Assembly: GCA_030374765.1 (NCBI GenBank)
Contig: JARGXX010000002.1
Span: 1,736,001-1,800,000, forward strand
DNA: 64,000 bases
From: Agarophyton chilense
Lineage: Eukaryota; Rhodophyta; Florideophyceae; Gracilariales; Gracilariaceae
Reading direction: 5' to 3'
The notes under the pieces are model-generated. The model ran no database searches and was not told where the DNA came from. It saw only the letters and a list, made by a program, of their open reading frames with translations. The translations under genes were made by a program, and so were the position numbers. How positions within the stretch are numbered: position 1 is the first letter of the stretch; every line of letters begins with the position of its first letter. Positions 22,401-33,802 of the stretch are shown piece by piece.

Positions 22401-23082
22401 AAGAGCGCGTTTGCAGACAAGCTTTAGTAGTACTGCACACAACAGGGTCTCTCTCTCTCTTCGCTCCGCTCAGCCACTTGCTGCGATAATTGCTCCACCC
22501 AGATGATGTATAAATGTGGTGCAAGGCTGAGGACCAAGTGACACGAAGACGTTCGGTATCTTCTCCTTTCTGGGGCAGCGCAACAAGGGAGCTTCTTTCT
22601 GGATGCATGAAGAAGTCGGGATGTAAGCCCTAGGCAAACTGGCACGATAAGCGAATAGAGTGGATTGGAAGGTAAAAGTCCAAGAGTACTGGTGCAAAGG
22701 AGGTAGTCAGTCGCGAGAGTGGCGAAAAATGAAAGGGAATTCACATAATAGGGCTAACGTGGCCTTGGACACGGGAACCAAAGTGAAATGACATAAAAAC
22801 AACCCTGTACAACGGCGACCACGTCACAAGTAAGAAGTAACAGATGAAAATGGAGGTCGTAGCTCTCTTGAAGACTCGAGGTTGTATATTCTACCGTTTT
22901 TAATTTAGTCTAACCTCCGAGAAGTGTAGTAGCACGCGAAAGCGAAAAAGACTTAAAGCCCCAAAACCGAGTTCCGGAGTATTTAATCAGTGGCAAGGTA
23001 AGATCTTCGAGCCACTATATAGTGCAGAATACTATAGTAAACTCCCTACCTTTTTAGAAATAATTCATATATAATCTATAAA
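22401..23082. other. No gene seen
   Basis: Overlapping minus-strand frames of 75-106 codons lack motifs and start within simple CT-rich sequence (CTCTCTCTCTCTT near 22,450). I regard them as chance. Confidence 0.4.
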
Positions 23083-23430
23083 CTATGTAGCAGTGTTGGG
23101 TGGACACACGTGTACATCTCGCGTGCACGACCAATCCATCATGAAATGATGCTCCCTAACAAAGGCAAGATTGATAACATCGCCCACGCTGTAAAAGTGC
23201 TTGAGTCGTAAGAAACCACCTTCACGAAGGTTGATTTTCATGTCTGCATCCTCCGATACCAGTACGACATCTGCAATGGCGGGAAAAGCAGCGGGGATAC
23301 CGAATATAAGAAAGCAAGGGTCGCCAGCCTCGTCTCTAAGTCGTAGCATCAAACGCACGACAGTAAAATCGAAGTCCTGAGGAATTGAGAACCTCAAAAT
23401 TTTGTCTCTACGACCTATGCGCTTTTGCAA
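23083..23430 (-). CDS. Hypothetical protein fragment, 115 codons
   Basis: The frame reads like folded protein, with alternating hydrophobic and charged runs such as ILRFSIPQDFDFTVVRLMLR, FLIFGIPAAFPAIADVVLVS and FYSVGDVINLAFVREHHF. I recognise no family. It could be a fragment of a captured gene or of retroelement coding DNA. It is transcribed away from the reverse-strand ORF relic that begins at about 23,600. Confidence 0.3.
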   Translation of the reverse strand: MQKRIGRRDKILRFSIPQDFDFTVVRLMLRLRDEAGDPCFLIFGIPAAFPAIADVVLVSEDADMKINLREGGFLRLKHFYSVGDVINLAFVREHHFMMDWSCTRDVHVCPPNTAT

Positions 23431-23599
23431 TACACTTCTCTGATTCGTAGTTTTCCACCACCAGTCCGTCCATCAGCTCTTCCGAATCTACGGTCAGCAT
23501 CCAATCCGATGGAAGACAGAAACAACAAACCTGACCAGACTAACAACACTCCACAGGGGTATTTCTCCGAATTCCGTTCCACGGGCTTTCGTTTCGTGC

Positions 23600-24490
23600 C
23601 ATTTCCGCGGAGATGGGTGGTACCTGCAGCGCAAGCTGCACCAGTAGCCAAAGAGGTCGATGCTTTTGCGGAGCATTATCCAACCGTGGTTTTGGCGTCG
23701 TAGAAACGCTTTTAAGGTCGACATCCCACTCTGGATTCATCTACACTTTGACCGACGCCTTATTTCGACAAGACTGTGGTGTTTAACGAAGCGCTGTTGG
23801 AGACGTATACCGGTGGAAGTGGGACGCTCCAGGGACAAATTTCGGTCCTTGCAACCATTCCGGTGGAACCGCGTTGTGGTTCCTGTTCATACGATAAGTC
23901 GTCGCGGGAACGAGTCGGTAGCTTCTACGCATACATTTTTTATCCTCCTTGGCCATCGACGGCTTCGACGTGCTCATTTCGACTGTACCATCTTCGATAG
24001 ACTGGCATGTGATGTCGGGCTGTACCGCACTCAAGATGAGATGAGATATCTCCACCGCTTCGAGGGTTTGTTAACCTTGCCGTGGAGGGGCTTTTACCTT
24101 AAGCGCCTGGTAGCCGTTTTCTGGGTTCAGTAGATTATTCGGGCTGAATTACGCTTAATATGACGGCTTGTGCGAGTGATCTTCTTGGCTGGCGATGACT
24201 CGCTTGTAGCGGCGAGGGTATTCCCAGTTCATGTATATGGTCTTCTACCAAAACGTGGAGATCAAAGGCATTCGCGCAGCCACCCAACACCGTAAGTATG
24301 TTACCATTCCATTTTTCTGGGCGTATCTCGAAGCTTGGCGAACGTATTCTCCCAGTTCCTCCGTGAGATGGGGCTAGGAAGAAGCCCTGCTACAGGTGAC
24401 GTTGCCGAGATGTGCGCGGCCATGATTTAACTTCTTAAAGGCAACCACTCAGGTGGTAGCCATCCCAGTCCGTAGGGGGGTGACGATGCC
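23600..24490 (+). pseudogene. Decayed homologue of the 538-codon reverse-strand ORF
   Basis: Broken plus-strand frames match the protein of 31,891-33,507 in order. VFNEALLETYTGGSGTLQGQ matches VFDEELVASYADGNARLSGE. VVVPVHTISRRGNES matches VAVPVHAILRRRRES. LYRTQDEMRYLHRFEGL matches MYRTQGEIGYYDRLAAL. IIRAEL matches IIRAEF. Near 24,450, VVAIPVRRG matches AVVPVRQSG. The middle is shortened. It lies tail to tail with the minus-strand gypsy pol at 26.3-30.6 kb, the same layout as the intact copy, which is why I consider it part of the retroelement. Function is unknown. Confidence 0.7.
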
Positions 24491-26336
24491 TAAAGTCGCC
24501 TGTGTGTTCCCGATGTAGGGTATTTTCCAATTCCTCTGTACGGTACCGGAGTACTCGAATAAATATTAAGTTGCTTGAGCATTCTTCCGGATTCTTATCC
24601 CATCTTCATAACACTCTTCTATCTTCTTTCTCTTCTTTCTTTTCGTCTGCAACAGTGGTTCATGTATCTTAACTGGGCGTTAACGATCGATGCACGGATA
24701 CCTATCCGCGTTAGGCGGTGAAATGAAATCATTTATGAACGTAGGAGATGCTCAATTTTTTTTATCCGAGCCAGTCATGACACGATAGCCGTACCAACCG
24801 ACAAGATACTGAAAGAAACCATCCAGATGGCGTTATTTCCCAAAATATTGCTGAAATCCAATGCTTCCTCGTAGATCTTCCTGCTGCACCGTGTTTATAC
24901 CTAAGAATCTTATCCACGATGTGTTTTGGGTCGCGCTCCACGATTTTAAGTGCATCTATCCGTCCTGAAGGTGAGAAACCTAACGACGGAGTCAAGTGTG
25001 CCAGTATGCGCCGTTCATCGGGCAGTTGACCGCCTTCTGCGCTGATTAGGATATCTCCAGAGATATATTACTTACTGTTGCGTGCGCATTCCAACTGACG
25101 GCTGACAGCGCTCCGCGCTGTGGCTTGTTCTGCTTCTTAAAGTGAGGGCTTGCGCGGCAGCGCTATCGGTGAGGTCAAACGTGTCGGCGGTACAATACCG
25201 CTTCCAAAAGTTCTATTGCGGACTCTCGGTATTGCTTAAGCCCATATGTCGAGAATCTGGGTGGATTTTGTCTCTTTTATGAGAATTGGCGCTGCGGCGT
25301 ACATTTTTGGAGGCCTCTATTTCACTTGAAGACGAGTTAATTTTTCCTTCGGCGTAAGAGGTATCCGTGACCGGCTTCTCCCTAACGACTTTGTTTAGGT
25401 GTAACCTCTGATCCTTTTCCTTCTATTCAGATAGAAAGGTAAGAAGAGCGGTAGCACCTCCATCCAGCGAGGGTAGACAACACGCAGCGGCGATACAAGG
25501 GAATGCTACTGTGTAGGTTTCGACAACAACGGCAAATAAGAGAGTCCCTGAGTAGGGTTTGGCATGACAGAAGGTCTTTTATCCACAAAAGTGGGCTGAG
25601 CCGATAAGATGTACAGCGGAACAATATCAACAGGTGTGGGTGGTGTTCCAACAGCTGTTATTTATAAGGACGGTGGGAGGCGATGACAACGTGGTTGCGG
25701 CAGATGTGCTCTTAAGCGCCGGCTATTTACACCACAATGGCATCCTCTTTGATCGAAACTACCTTACAGGGTCTGTACGCGACAGACGAGATTTTGTAGT
25801 GTTTCTATTTATCCGAACTCTATTTTTCTTTACAGAAGAAGGCCTAGTCACCATAGTTTATGGGTTGCGTCGTACTGCGTAGGCGAGTGTTAAAATCAGG
25901 CTCGTAGGCGGCTTGAGCACTCAATATTGATCTGAGGGCATCTGGAATCAACTTGCTAAGCCATACTTCTTACATGTAGATATTATCCTTCACGGAAGGA
26001 AAGTTCTCCAGCGTAGTCTAAGGTTCTAACACGATAGAAAGCGAAGGGCGGTGCAAGACCGATCAGAATACAGTCAAACTCCTTGTACGGTGTACCTCCG
26101 TATTATACGAGAACGGAAAAGCGTCAGTAAACTAATCCCAAATTTTGAGGTGACCTGGCGACTTAAGGACGGAGAGATACGAGTAGAGCTCGGTTAAACC
26201 CTTCAGAATGTCCATTACACTGGGAAGATTAGGTCGTTGTAAAGAGATTTTTCATGACTGGAATCGGACTCACGTACTCGAAAAAATGTGATGCGAATTG
26301 TTCTTCGTCATCAGGCAGAAGATGAACCGGCGGGCC
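24491..26336. other. No readable gene; expected place of gypsy B integrase end and chromodomain
   Basis: By layout this should contain the end of integrase, any chromodomain, and the spacer before the reverse-strand ORF. I could not read a chromodomain on the minus strand. Short frames on both strands have no motif. Confidence 0.3.
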
Positions 26337-29300
26337 CTATTCAAATACCCAGTGGGCTGCAAAATCTTTTGCCACCGTGAAAGCTGACACCTTCTTTAAG
26401 GGTGCTGTTCGAATCAAATTCGATAATCGATCAATAAGAACGAGTACGAATTTGTTTCTACGCCGGGTTTCGAGCAGCGGGCCGACGAGATGGATCGCCA
26501 CTAGCTCGAGAGGAGCCCGTGCAGGGAAAAGCATCAACTTTGTAGAGAGCTTTCTTGGATTTACGGTATTAATTGCCTATTCAGGTGCAAATGCGCATCG
26601 TTGCGAAGCAATTCACAACCATGACTGGCCAATGAAAGTTTTTTCGAAGAGTGAGGTAGAGCTTTCATCACCTGGCGGGTCCACCAATTGTTGCGTAGAG
26701 CGACAGATGCAATACTCTAGAAGGTAGAGAATGTAAGAGCACTACTTTGGGGGATGACTGTACCATTTTGAAAAGGTATCCAATTTCAATAATCTAAAGA
26801 AGAAGTGGTGCACCGCGGTCAAGACAAGCGCGTATCTTTGTACAGAAGGGGTCAAATTTCTGTTATCTAATTTTAGCTTTCGTGGGTGTCGACTCGAAAT
26901 TACCTGTGCCGAGGAGGGAAAGAGGGCTCTCAGTTGCGTCAGCAACGAGAAATATGTCCCATTGAGCATCCAATTTGGGGTCTTCCGGCTACGTATCGTG
27001 TATCCCATCCGGCTCATCCACTGCTCGATTTCCTACAACGAAGCAACTTATACCGTCATCATCCGCCGCCGGAGCTTCTCCATTCGCGCGTAAATGTGAT
27101 AGCACGTTAAATAGAACGCGGTTTGTTCCCTTCTAGTAAATCACTTCGAAGTCAAACTCCGCTATGTAGAGTCTCCAACGCATTAAGCGTTATGGCGATT
27201 CCATGATGGTTAAAAGCCATCGTAAGGAGAAGTGATCTGTGTAGACAGTTAAGTGCGGACCCATGAGATAGGGGCGGAGAGTAGAGATGGCCAACACAAC
27301 GGCCGGGCACTCCTTCTCCCACACGGAGTAGTTGCGTTCTTGAATATTCAGCGAACGTGACCAATACATAATGAGTTTTCGTTCTTCTTGGGGGTGGTCT
27401 GAAAGAGAGCACAACCTACTTGGTAGTCACTACGGTCCGTGTCCACTACAACCGCTAGTCCAGGCTTCGGTATCGATTACATCGGTGGTGATATGGCGAC
27501 CTCAATAAGAGAAGTAAAAGCATCTGTCTGGGCGGATGTGAAGGATTTCGACTTAGGTGGTTGACCTTTTCGTAGGAGTGCGGTTAAGGGTTCGGCAATG
27601 TCCGCGCTGCTAGGTATAAATCGTCGGTAGGTTTTGATAAATCCCAGGAATGATCAGTATTTCCTTCTGATATATAGGTTCCATCGCTATGCAAAGCGAT
27701 TTTAGACGGGCTTCTTCGATCATAACCTGTTCAAGACGGATAATGTGACCTCAATATTTGACAGTTTCTGTGAAGAAGTTACATTTTCGTATCTTGAGTG
27801 TTATCCCAGCTTCATGAAACATGGTCGTAATATCCCTAGTATGGGTGAGGTTCTCATATGGAATATCTGAGAAAACAATAATATGGTCTAGACAGATAAT
27901 CCATGTGCGTTAAATCGAATAGTCTAAGGTAATATCCAGAGCCCGCTGAAATGTATCGGGAGCACTGGTCAGACCAGGAGGCATCCGATTGAACCGGTAG
28001 AGTCCCGAGTGACTGAAAAAAGCGGTGCTGTCCTGGTTCTCTTTCCTGACGGGAACTTTCCAGTATCCCCAAATGGCGTCCGAAGTCGAAAAAACGGTAG
28101 CAGTGCCGAGTGGATCGATGTACAAATCCATGAGTGGAATATTATAGATAGCATTGAAAGTTACATTTTTCCAGAAACGGTCGTCAATAAAGAAATGCCT
28201 GGACCGATCGGGTTTCGGAGCCAGTACAACTGGAGATGCCTACGGAGACCAAGCTGGTTCGATCACTTCAGCTTGAATTAATTAGTCCATTTGGAAGTTT
28301 TCTTTTCACAAGCCTTGCGGTCTGCCCTGTGATGGTGTTGAGCAACCGATCTAGCGTTAGGGAACAATTCTATGTGATGTTTGGTTGTAATATTCTCACC
28401 AAAAGATCCATCTTGCATTAGTTCAAGCTCTTGTCATATGTCACGCAGACGTTTAAGGTGCGATTCCGTTACGTAGCCAAGGTATAGTTCCTCAGATTCT
28501 TTCACGGGGTCTAACTGGTTATATTTCTTTGGAACTTGGGTTTACTGGGCTTTGGCAGGTTTTCGGTCCAGCTTACTGGGTGATTGAGTCACCGTGTCGT
28601 CCCTATAGTCAGAGTGAACGAGGTTGAGTACATCAGCCGCGGTCAATTTAATAAGGGATATGGCGGCGGGTCTAGGCATAACCGACCCAATATCTGTTAC
28701 TTTGGTATGGGGCCAAGATTCGCGACCAGGACTGTGAACAGTTTGTCCGGCTTAAATTGAGCTTCCCCATTCGCTACGGAGAGACGATATTTTTTATGTA
28801 CAGATACCAGGGGTTGAATAAACCATATCCTATGTTGACCGAAGTTTACAAGCACAAAGACCTAGGACTAAGGTGGGATTCGTATCGACGCGGCCATGCC
28901 AACCTTAATAGATTTCAGAGAAGCAAGTGGAGCCTCGTGTATTGCAGGTAAGGTTATGAGCTTCTTCGAGGCAGGTATTTCCAGCCGATAGACGACTGGA
29001 ACCGACGAACCGACTTCTAGATCTACACGGATTATGTTGGGCCTTATCACGACGACGAATCTGTCGCAATAACGACATTCTAGTATTACGGGGGTAGCCT
29101 ATTCTAGGCATTCGATGAAATCAATTTTCACGGTAAAAGGGCGTAAGCAGAAGACAAGGTTAGTAATTCCCAGCTTTGACAACGGGTGGTTAGTTATGTC
29201 AGCGACCTATAGTATTACGCCAAGACGATTTTGAAACTACAAGGTCGAAGACAAGAGCGATTCCCAGATGAACTTCAGGCCAGCATCTTTACCCAAAACA

Positions 29301-30627
29301 GTGAGAATTCGCACCATAAATTGGGTAGATAAACCAAAATCAGGATACACCTTGTAATTGACCATGGCCATCAACATGACTCTATTCAGTAGTCTGTTTT
29401 TTTACTCAGTTTCCACGGTCTACGGAGAACAAAGAAGTATTCAGAGTCCACGTTTGAGACGCCCTGTTTTGTTGTAATGATGTTAACCAGGAAGCGAGGC
29501 GGGGACGCCTCAGGCATTTACAGCCTAACTGTCGAGAATAACAGTCCCAAAAAGGAGACTGTTGTATTCACATTTCTTGGGCCAGTAATGCCTGAGGCCG
29601 GGCTTTAGAATCTTGATTCAGAGAAATACAGGTGCCAGTGGCGTTATACCTATGATTAAGACAGGGGTTCGGTGGTTACGGAACTAGGTTATACCACCCA
29701 TTTCGCAGTTTCTTATCTGAAATATTGTGTGGATTGTTCGTTTCCACACGGAGATAGGAAACCATGGAGAAAATCTGTTTGTTTTGAGGGGTCAATGCCT
29801 CAAATTTATTGATCACACAGCCGAGTTCTCTTCATGTGAGAATACCGTCCCGAGTGTGACCATGTTCATGAAATATCTTGCATGTTATTCCAGGGCGTGG
29901 GGGCGACGAACAGGAACGAGCATCTGTGAAATTCATTCCAGAGCGCGACCCCTCCATCCTGGGCGACTCTGTCGAGTACTCAAGTTTGCATATGAAATAC
30001 GAGACCTTTCGACACGGGTTGCAGATGTGTAAAGCACAGGTCGTTTTGGAGCCGTGTCATAAGAGGCTTCCGTAGTGCACAGGAGTTCTGATATCGAAAC
30101 AGAATTTATATCGCCGCAAGCGAATTGATTCTTATCGTTGTCTCTTTGGGGGTTCACACTTTCAACCAGCGAACATGATGGAGAATTTGTTCGCATCATC
30201 AACGCATTTGCGGAATGGGCATTCTGAACAGGAATAAGAGCTTGGAGGGCATCTTTTTCCGCTTGCGCGATTTGTACAAACTCCGAATACGTTTTTCAGC
30301 GGATTAAATATTTCCACAACGGTAGAAAGACTGATTATGACGTATCTAGGTCTCGGTTTCGGTTACCCCAGGCTTCTGGTGGAAGTTATCAAGAGCGATA
30401 ATAGCCAACTGAATCTTTAGATTAGTAGCATAGAACCGAAAGAGGTACTGCACGGCTTTGGGCCAGCACTTCACTTCTCCTTCGGAGGCTGTGGATAAAC
30501 CTCTTGCGTAGTTATACTGATGTTCAGCGAGGCAACGGAGAAAGTTTGATAGGGCAGTATAAAGCTCACACTCATTCATACCAATTATATAGGCTTCCGC
30601 AACAAACGGTGCAAGAAAATCTAACAT
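26337..30627 (-). mobile_element. Ty3/gypsy relic B (gag to integrase)
   Basis: Minus-strand blocks appear in order. Gag (30,346-30,627) has ECELYTALSNFLRCLAEHQY and AVQYLFRFYATNLKIQLAII. RT (about 28,235-27,800) begins near LAPKPDRS and has MDLYIDPLGTATVFSTSDA and FNRMPPGLTSAPDTFQRALD, with a mangled YLDD at about 27,860. RNase H (about 27,480-27,150) has YWSRSLNIQERNYSVWEKE and LTVYTDHFSLRWLL. The integrase core start (26,337-26,537) has APLELVAIHLVGPLLETRR and FVLVLIDRLSNLIRTAPL. Protease is not clear. All parts have multiple stops. LTRs could not be delimited. Confidence 0.7.
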
Positions 30628-30769
30628 CTAGGGGGAGGCGACTATAAAAAAGAATGGGTACGGAAGGAAAGCTACATACGCATCATGTAATGCTTCCTCT
30701 AACCCGTGCCTCGCGGTGTGCGACCTTATGAAAAGTTTTCCAGCCGATAATATCGGTAAGACACCATGT

Positions 30770-31450
30770 TCATGTAAAGGGGTTTAGGTAGGGTATTTCA
30801 TCGTCTTTGACGGGTAGTGCTTCGACAGTAGTGACCAGGCGGGAGAGAGCATCGGCTTGGGTGTTGCACGATCCTTTTCGGTACTGCACGTCAAAGTCAA
30901 ATACCGCTAGACAGAGACGCCAACGCTTCAAGCGGCCTGAAGGCTCCGAGATGGAGAGTAGCAATCGAAGTGATGCGCAGTCTGTAAAAACGGTGAAATG
31001 ATTACCCATGAGATAGGGGCGCAACGTTTGTAATGCTCACACTACTGCAAGGCATTCCTTCTCCGAGACGGGGTAGTTCTTCTCGTGGGCGTTTAGCAAT
31101 CGGGAACAGTATCCTACGGGGCGTCTTTCCCCATTGGGTGCAGTTCGAAACAGTGCACAACCTACTTGGTAGCCGCTGGCGTCCGTATCAACGGTGAAGG
31201 GCCTTCCAGGCTTGGGCAACGAGAGGATCGGGGCGGAGACGACAGAATCCTTAAGAGAGTTGAAAGATTCCGTTTGAACGGGGGTTAAGGGGTCCAGTTT
31301 TGGTGGTTGGCCTTTCCGCAAAAGCGCGTTTAACGGTGCAGCTTTGTCCCCAAAGTGCGGGATGAATCGTCGGTAGACGTTCGCGAGTCCCAGAAAGGAA
31401 CGAAGCTCGGTTTGCGTCCGCGGTTCTTTAGCCTCTTTCACACCGTCATA
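30770..31450 (-). pseudogene. Gypsy RT-thumb and RNase H fragment
   Basis: Two minus-strand frames divided by one stop near 31,030 read as gypsy connection and RNase H: RTQTELRSFLGLANVYRRF, then FTVDTDASGYQVGCALF, GYCSRLLNAHEKNYPVSEKE, FTVFTDCASLRLLL and NTQADALSRL. It is better preserved than relic B and differs from it, so it is a separate insertion. RT fingers and palm are missing because the sequence switches at about 31,450 to a plus-strand chromodomain. Confidence 0.8.
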
Positions 31451-31463
31451 CGGAATGGCCGGG

Positions 31464-31678
31464 AAGTGTACCGACAAGAGTTCGTGGTCGCACGTATTTT
31501 GGAGCACTCCTACCACCCAAAAAGGTATATCCAATACTTGGTCCGTTGGTACGGGTACGGTCCCGAATGGGATTCAGACGAACCGATAGAGCACCTACCT
31601 CGGGCAAAGGTGGCACAGTATCATCGTCGTACTTTCACGGCTTTGCCGGCTACCATAGACCGAGCCCAAGTGGGATAA
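31464..31678 (+). pseudogene. Chromodomain end of a plus-oriented gypsy pol
   Basis: The plus strand reads EFVVARILEHSYHPKRYIQY then LVRWYGYGPEWDSDEPIEHL, a clear chromodomain (ERIL-type strand, LVRWxGY, a W-D-S-DEP variant of the TWEP turn). The rest of pol upstream is replaced by the minus-strand RNase H fragment at 31,450. Downstream, a purine-rich 200 bp leads to a long ORF on the opposite strand. Confidence 0.75.
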
Positions 31679-31890
31679 AAAGACACCCTATGGGGATAAA
31701 GAAACAGAAGATCTGGATAAGGACCCTTGGAAGAAGGAGAAGATGCACAGAAGACCTGGAGAAGGACACTCAGAAGAAGTGGAAGAGAAGAAAGAAAACA
31801 AATACGTCATAGACGGTAGCACTTTACTATTTTCGAAGTTGCTGCACACACTACCGCACAGCCGGATATACTAACCAAGATCCCAAGGGA

Positions 31891-33507
31891 TCAGTTGGAA
31901 GAACCAGGATTACCGTGCGCGCCAGCCGAATCGCTAGCGGAGTTACTCTCGCCGGTCAGGCGTGCCACGGGGGCGTCTCTCATCGTACCGATGTCGCTGC
32001 TCGCCGCTTGCGCGTTCAGTCCGACACCCCGAAGGAACTGGGAGATAACGGCCGCCTCTGGGCGTATGGGAACCTCGATAACTTCCGGTTCGTCCGGCAA
32101 CGCCGCCGCCACTGGATCGACCACTGCACCTGCGTGAGTCGCTCCCTGCGCCGGCTGCGCCGTAGTATCGGCACCATCGGGGTCTCCCATGTCTTCCATG
32201 ACCTCGTCGCCACGGTATTCGCCCTCCTCCTCCAGGAGATCATCACCGCCATAGGCGTAGTAGAAGTCATCCAAGTTGACAAACCCCACGGGGTGCCCGT
32301 AGGGTATGCCTCGTGGAGCCATCCGGAGTGCCGACGCCTCCGCCTCGGAGATCTCTTGCTGCTCCCATGGGATAAAGAAGATTAAATCTCCCGCCAACGG
32401 CGTGCGACGCCCCGGAGACCGATCAGCCCCACCGGCTTCTTGACCACGGCCGCTCTGCCGGACAGGCACGACAGCCCAGTCGACAAGCCCAATGATGTAG
32501 ATGAGCTCCTGAGCTTCATCAGCGTTATTGACACCTCCAAGAAGGACTTGAAGGTCCAGCTGCATGATGTAACCACGCAAACGCGGAGGAAGATACCACA
32601 ATCGATACTCGTCGTAGGCTTCCCACAAGATGTATGCCGCGGCACGGACTGCCCATTGGGTTAGGACCACGGACCATAAGCCTGAGTGCGGATCCTCGAT
32701 GAGGTACGAGCCCAGATAGGAGACGACTGGAGGCAACTCCACGTAACATCCCCGGCACACCTCGACGGAGGACCACCACCCAGGCAGGGGAACGTATCGC
32801 CCGAACTGATAGGAGGGACTAATCTGGTTTATCTCCGTGTTCTGATAAGGGACAAGGAACCCAAAGTGGGATCTGCCCCGACGCTCCTCGCGGATGAAGT
32901 TCTGTAACCACCGATATCGGGACTCACGAAGAAGGTGACGGAACTCGGCACGAATGATCGGACGGACCCAGCAGATCGCTTCATGACGCGCTCGCGGTTG
33001 ACAGCGCCATGCGAAAGTTTCCAACGCCGCAAGGCGGTCATAATAGCCGATCTCACCCTGAGTCCGGTACATCCATAGGTCGAAGCTGAATTTGACGGGG
33101 ATGGGGTATTGAAAGTTTGCCCGGTTGATCCGTGAATAGCCGACGCGGACGAATATGCAATGTGCCTCCTCCGCCGACTCGCGCCTTCGCCGCAGAATCG
33201 CGTGAACGGGAACCGCCACAGGGCGTCGCCAATCCCACGAGGTGGTGATCAAAGCCGGCAGCTCGCCCGAGAGACGTGCATTTCCATCAGCATACGACGC
33301 CACGAGTTCTTCGTCGAAGACCGCTGTCGGATGGAACCACGGAGCTCTCCGGAGAATCGCCGCATGTTGACGCGGGTTTAACCCGACCAGTTCGTCGTAA
33401 GTGGACCAGGTGTCCTCGGCAGGTGTGATGTGGCTTGAAGCTTCAACGGGACCCCCGGATCGGCTACGCGCGGTTGACGAACCACTCCCCCGCGAAAGGG
33501 GAGCCAA
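31891..33507 (-). CDS. Retroelement-linked reverse-strand ORF, 538 codons, unknown function
   Basis: This is a long open frame in otherwise decayed DNA. It ends convergently 213 bp from a plus-strand chromodomain. Residues 36-200 are mixed and basic (PVHAILRRRRES, MYRTQGEIGYYDRL, IIRAEFRHLLRESRY). The middle is aromatic-rich (VPLPGWWSSVEVCRG, LWSVVLTQWAVRAAAYILWE). The tail is acidic then Ala-rich (DDLLEEEGEYRGDEV). No signal peptide, membrane span or nuclease motif is visible, and I know no family. It lacks an in-frame ATG at its start: the frame opens at 33,522 and the first Met is residue 146, so the given start codon is TTG. A decayed homologue lies at 23,600-24,490 with the same relation to a gypsy pol. 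An env-like or regulatory aORF is possible by analogy with plant gypsy elements, but the sequence does not show it. Confidence 0.55.
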   Translation of the reverse strand: MAPLSRGSGSSTARSRSGGPVEASSHITPAEDTWSTYDELVGLNPRQHAAILRRAPWFHPTAVFDEELVASYADGNARLSGELPALITTSWDWRRPVAVPVHAILRRRRESAEEAHCIFVRVGYSRINRANFQYPIPVKFSFDLWMYRTQGEIGYYDRLAALETFAWRCQPRARHEAICWVRPIIRAEFRHLLRESRYRWLQNFIREERRGRSHFGFLVPYQNTEINQISPSYQFGRYVPLPGWWSSVEVCRGCYVELPPVVSYLGSYLIEDPHSGLWSVVLTQWAVRAAAYILWEAYDEYRLWYLPPRLRGYIMQLDLQVLLGGVNNADEAQELIYIIGLVDWAVVPVRQSGRGQEAGGADRSPGRRTPLAGDLIFFIPWEQQEISEAEASALRMAPRGIPYGHPVGFVNLDDFYYAYGGDDLLEEEGEYRGDEVMEDMGDPDGADTTAQPAQGATHAGAVVDPVAAALPDEPEVIEVPIRPEAAVISQFLRGVGLNAQAASSDIGTMRDAPVARLTGESNSASDSAGAHGNPGSSN

Positions 33508-33522
33508 ATGGAAACCGGAGAA

Positions 33523-33802
33523 TTAACCCCGGCGGGGATTGTTACCACCGTTCATCGGGAATACTGGTCGCCGAGATATCGGGATGTGTTCGCTGGAAGT
33601 TGGCGTACGATGCGGAAGAACGCTCGACGTTCGAGGAGAGGTTGCCGCGTTGGTGCGTTTGTCGTTCGGTTGTGCAGCTCTGCCTTCGACAGTCGAGTGG
33701 CCGCTGGACGCGTTACGCGGCTCGCTCTTATGCCGGTTGGACGGTTGCCTCCCCGCCATGTCGACGAAATGTTCGTCACCTAAGGACGGGATTATGAAGT
33801 GA
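33523..33802. other. Upstream flank of the reverse-strand ORF
   Basis: Overlapping open frames on both strands (75-120 codons) are GC-driven and unrecognised. A TGTTACCACC at 33,540 after a G-rich run could be an LTR start, but no second copy is in the window to prove it. Confidence 0.25.
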
